Source: an uncultured Flavobacteriales bacterium (GTDB taxonomy: Bacteria > Bacteroidota > Bacteroidia > Flavobacteriales_D > Sanyastnellaceae). Taken from it: DNA of 9,413 nt. The stretch's first letter is position 1; every line of letters starts with the position of its first letter. Below the pieces are notes generated by a model. The model saw only the letters and a program-made list of their open reading frames with translations, was not told the origin of the DNA and searched no databases. This document shows positions 7,474 through 9,413 of this stretch, piece by piece. The stretch is taken from NCBI GenBank assembly GCA_937890245.1, contig CALACF010000125.1, positions 1-9,413 on the forward strand, in the 5' to 3' direction. Both the position numbers and the translations under genes were made by a program.

Positions 7474-8717
7474 AATTGGCGAACGATCACGCAGGCGTTG
7501 TGCCCACCAAAGCCGAAGGTGTTCGACAGGGCCGATCGCACCTCGCGCTTGACCGCCTTGTTGAAGGTGAAGTCGAGGTCGAGATTCAAGGCCGGATCGG
7601 GCTCGGTCGAGTTGATCGTCGGCGGGATGACTTGATCAGTCAATGCCATCACGCAGGCCAACAATTCCACAGCGCCCGCAGCCCCCAGCAAGTGGCCGGT
7701 CATCGACTTCGTGCTCGAAATGCTCAATTTGGTGGCGTGGTCACCGAAAACCGCCTCGATCGCCTTGACTTCTGCCAAGTCGCCCAATGGGGTCGATGTG
7801 CCATGCACATTGATGTAATCCACTTCATCGGGCTGCATCCCTGCATCCTCTAGTGTGGCGCGCATCACGCGGATTGCACCGTGTCCCTCCGGATGCGGTG
7901 CAGTCAAGTGGTGCGCATCGCCTGAAGCGCCGCCTCCCATGACTTCACAGATGATCTTTGCGCCGCGGGCCTGGGCGTGTTCAAGCGACTCCAGTACCAA
8001 GGCACCGGCGCCCTCTCCCAGTACAAATCCATCGCGGGTGACGTCAAAGGGGCGCGAAGCGCCCTTTGGATCGTCGTTGCGCGTAGACAATGCCTTCATC
8101 GCTCCAAATCCTCCGATGCCTGCTTCGACACAAGCGGCCTCCGAACCGCCCGTGACAACCGCATCTGCCTTGCCCATGCGGATAGCGGTGAACGCGTCAA
8201 TCACGGCGTTGGTCGCGCTGGCACAAGCCGACACACAACCGTAGTTCGGTCCCCGGAATCCGTATTCGATAGAGATCTGCCCTGCGGCAATGTCTCCGAT
8301 CATCTTCGGAATGAAGAAGGGGTTGAAACGTGGGGTTCCGTCGCCATTGGCATAATTGCGCACCTCCTCTTGAAAGGTGAACAAACCGCCGATACCGCTG
8401 CCCCAAATCACACCCACACGGTCGTGGTCGATGCCTTCGGCATCGATCCCGGACTGTGCAACCGCCTGACGGGCAGCAACCATCGCATACTGTGCAAAGG
8501 GGTCGAGTTTCCTGGCCGTCTTTCGATCGAAGTGGTCCAGTGGATCCCAACCCTTGAGCTCGCAGGCGAACTGGGTTTTGAAATTGGTGGCGTCAAAGTT
8601 GGTGATCGCGGCTGCGCCGCTCTCACCTCGCTTCAGGGCTTCAAAAAAAGTAGGAATATCGTTGCCCAAGGGTGTCAAACACCCGACACCTGTAATCACC
8701 ACCCTTTTCAGCTCCAT
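7470..8717 (-). CDS. fabF: Beta-ketoacyl-ACP synthase II (FabF)
   Basis: Condenses malonyl-ACP with a growing acyl-ACP in type II fatty acid synthesis, in the cytosol as a dimer. The 415-residue protein is full length and starts M-E-L-K-R-V-V-I-T-G-V-G, the usual KAS II opening. The catalytic triad is present: nucleophile C165 in V-S-A-C-A-S-A, H305 in N-V-H-G-T-S-T-P-L-G-D and H342 in S-T-K-S-M-T-G-H-L-L-G-A-A-G. The glycine-rich F-G-F-G-G-H-N block lies near the C terminus. C-H-H together with length separates it from FabH and from chain-length factors. The ATG at 8717 is 15 nt after the acpP stop, so the synthase and its carrier protein are made together. The stop overlaps the rnc start. 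Confidence 0.98.
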   Translation of the reverse strand: MELKRVVITGVGCLTPLGNDIPTFFEALKRGESGAAAITNFDATNFKTQFACELKGWDPLDHFDRKTARKLDPFAQYAMVAARQAVAQSGIDAEGIDHDRVGVIWGSGIGGLFTFQEEVRNYANGDGTPRFNPFFIPKMIGDIAAGQISIEYGFRGPNYGCVSACASATNAVIDAFTAIRMGKADAVVTGGSEAACVEAGIGGFGAMKALSTRNDDPKGASRPFDVTRDGFVLGEGAGALVLESLEHAQARGAKIICEVMGGGASGDAHHLTAPHPEGHGAIRVMRATLEDAGMQPDEVDYINVHGTSTPLGDLAEVKAIEAVFGDHATKLSISSTKSMTGHLLGAAGAVELLACVMALTDQVIPPTINSTEPDPALNLDLDFTFNKAVKREVRSALSNTFGFGGHNACVIVRQF

Positions 8718-8732
8718 TCTCGCGAGCTTTGA

Positions 8733-8966
8733 TTAAACCGCGCCTTCGATGTACTCGACAGCCTGGCCAACCGTACCGATCTTCTCAGCTTGGTCATCCG
8801 GAATGGCGATGTTGAATTCCTTTTCGAATTCCATGATGAGCTCGACAGTGTCGAGTGAATCAGCACCCAAGTCATTGGTGAAGCCGGCTTCATCGTTAAT
8901 CTCTGATGCATCAACGCCGAGTTTGTCGACAATGATGGCTGTTACTTTTTCGCGAATACTAGACAT
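8733..8966 (-). CDS. acpP: Acyl carrier protein
   Basis: Small acidic carrier that holds growing acyl chains on a phosphopantetheine arm during fatty acid synthesis. The 77-residue protein has the attachment motif G-A-D-S37-L, with S37 the modified serine, and the four-helix ACP pattern with many Asp and Glu. The ATG at 8964-8966 fits the family start M-S-S-I-R-E-K-V; the frame can be extended to a TTG at 8978, but that adds only four residues and would cut into the leader hairpin. It is the first gene of the acpP-fabF-rnc chain and is preceded by the only gap of more than 100 bp on the minus strand, which fits a promoter there. Confidence 0.98.
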   Translation of the reverse strand: MSSIREKVTAIIVDKLGVDASEINDEAGFTNDLGADSLDTVELIMEFEKEFNIAIPDDQAEKIGTVGQAVEYIEGAV

Positions 8967-8997
8967 AGCGCTTTGCAATTATTTTGGGAATTGCGCT
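8967..8997 (-). promoter_or_regulatory. Bulged leader hairpin abutting the acpP start codon
   Basis: On the minus strand AGCGC (8997-8993) can pair with GCGCT (8971-8967) and the adjoining AATT (8992-8989) with AATT (8980-8977), leaving an 8-nt loop and a 5-nt bulge GCAAA. The last stem base touches the acpP ATG. An alternative 6-bp stem GCAATT/AATTGC competes with it. It could be a translation-control hairpin in the 5' UTR or a palindromic DNA operator; chance is possible because the stem is short and partly A/T. Confidence 0.35.
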
Positions 8998-8998
8998 G

Positions 8999-9006
8999 CA
9001 AAGTAA
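8999..9006 (-). promoter_or_regulatory. Candidate Bacteroidota -7 box for the acpP-fabF-rnc transcription unit
   Basis: The minus strand reads TTACTTTG, close to the Bacteroidota sigma-factor -7 consensus TAnnTTTG with one mismatch, 32 nt before the acpP ATG. TTG trinucleotides occur upstream but none at the ideal ~19-bp spacing, so the -33 element is weak or absent. The predicted leader would be about 25 nt and would start just before the hairpin at 8967-8997. A second weaker match, TAGATTTT, lies farther upstream near 9050. Confidence 0.35.
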
Positions 9007-9087
9007 CGGCAACAAATCGCAATCCCCGCGCTTCAATTTATCAACCTCAAAATCTAGGTAACACCCTGAATACCAGTGAAACCCAGA

Positions 9088-9413
9088 TTATTCTTCCTCG
9101 GAACCGGGGTATTTCACCATGACTTCAGCCATCGATTTGCGGCGAATAATCGGCACTTCTGCATCTGAAGCTGGCCATCCAACAGGGATGTTGAGGAAGG
9201 CGCGCTCATTTTCGGGGCGACCGAGGAGTTTGCCCAGGAAATTCATCGGGGAGGGTGTGTGGGTCAGCGCGGCCAAGCCGGCTTGCTGGAGTGCGACCAA
9301 AAGGAAGCCTGTGGCGATGCCGACGCTCTCTGGGACGTAGTAGTTGGGCGCTTTGGTCGGGGCCGGCTGATCGTCTAGCTCGTACAAGCGCTTGAAGACA
9401 ATAATCAGGGCGG
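9088..9413 (-). CDS. Nitroreductase-family protein, C-terminal fragment
   Basis: The frame is open from the right edge of the window to the TAA at 9088-9090, giving about 108 C-terminal residues; the N terminus is outside. Visible blocks are N-Y-Y-V-P-E-S-V-G-I-A-T-G, a helix rich in Ala and Leu, G-L-A-A-L-T-H-T-P-S-P-M-N-F-L, R-P-E-N-E and P-V-G-W-P. These match the C-terminal half of the nitroreductase fold, in which FMN-bound dimers reduce nitro compounds, quinones or similar acceptors with NAD(P)H. The true substrate cannot be told from this part. A TTG at 9387 is internal and not the start. It is followed by 121 bp without a gene, then acpP. No clear terminator follows its stop, so read-through into acpP is possible. 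Confidence 0.85.
   Translation of the reverse strand, partial: ALIIVFKRLYELDDQPAPTKAPNYYVPESVGIATGFLLVALQQAGLAALTHTPSPMNFLGKLLGRPENERAFLNIPVGWPASDAEVPIIRRKSMAEVMVKYPGSEEE

Noticed and set aside
6775..7635. 286-codon plus-strand frame opposite rnc and the end of fabF
   Set aside because: It spans the antisense of two well-identified genes, resembles no family, and has no start context.
7977..8732. 251-codon plus-strand frame opposite fabF
   Set aside because: Antisense shadow of the FabF catalytic domain with no recognisable features.
9040..9090. Terminator after the nitroreductase gene
   Set aside because: Only short imperfect pairing around CACTG and CAGGGTG is present, with no stable stem and no T-run.

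Overview
No undescribed system is visible. This is an ordinary, gene-dense housekeeping stretch of a Bacteroidota genome, probably from a Flavobacteriales-like lineage of unusually high GC (roughly mid-50s percent by eye). The lineage call rests on: a long-form IspG; an IspG-like, IleS, DksA and LspA set with Bacteroidota-style sequence features; the order acpP-fabF-rnc-(IPExxxVDY family)-pyk; an ~1,130-residue IleS; a DksA-like protein that has lost most of its zinc cysteines; a large-loop LspA; and almost no Shine-Dalgarno sequences. All eight complete genes, plus one partial gene at the right edge, read right to left on the minus strand. Only the ispG fragment at the left edge is on the plus strand.

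From right to left on the minus strand: the C-terminal part of a nitroreductase-family protein (9088 to the window end); a ~120-bp non-coding gap with a candidate Bacteroidota promoter and a small leader hairpin; acpP and fabF (acyl carrier protein and its elongating ketoacyl synthase); rnc (RNase III), whose TTG start overlaps the fabF stop; a short uncharacterised IPExxxVDY-type protein; pyk (pyruvate kinase); ileS; a dksA/traR-family regulator starting 1 nt after ileS; and lspA (lipoprotein signal peptidase), which starts inside or just after the end of the dksA-like gene. The gaps from acpP to lspA are at most about 55 bp, so this may be one long transcription unit or a chain of overlapping ones. 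It joins fatty-acid synthesis, RNA processing, glycolysis, isoleucine charging, a stringent-response-type regulator and lipoprotein maturation. On the plus strand, the last 156 codons of ispG (isoprenoid precursor synthesis) run into lspA, and the two coding regions overlap tail to tail by 56 bp.

Points most worth a second look: IleS carries the altered class I signature G-I-H-H in place of H-x-G-H, the form linked to mupirocin hyper-resistance in IleRS2 enzymes. The DksA-like protein keeps one of the four zinc-ligand cysteines. The IPExxxVDY protein has no known function and a diverged signature. The ispG and lspA 3' ends overlap in antisense. The acpP start codon sits directly against a leader hairpin. 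RNase III has a TTG start and an Asn at one metal-ligand position. There is no stretch over 300 bp without a gene, and I saw no mobile element, CRISPR array, tRNA or rRNA.
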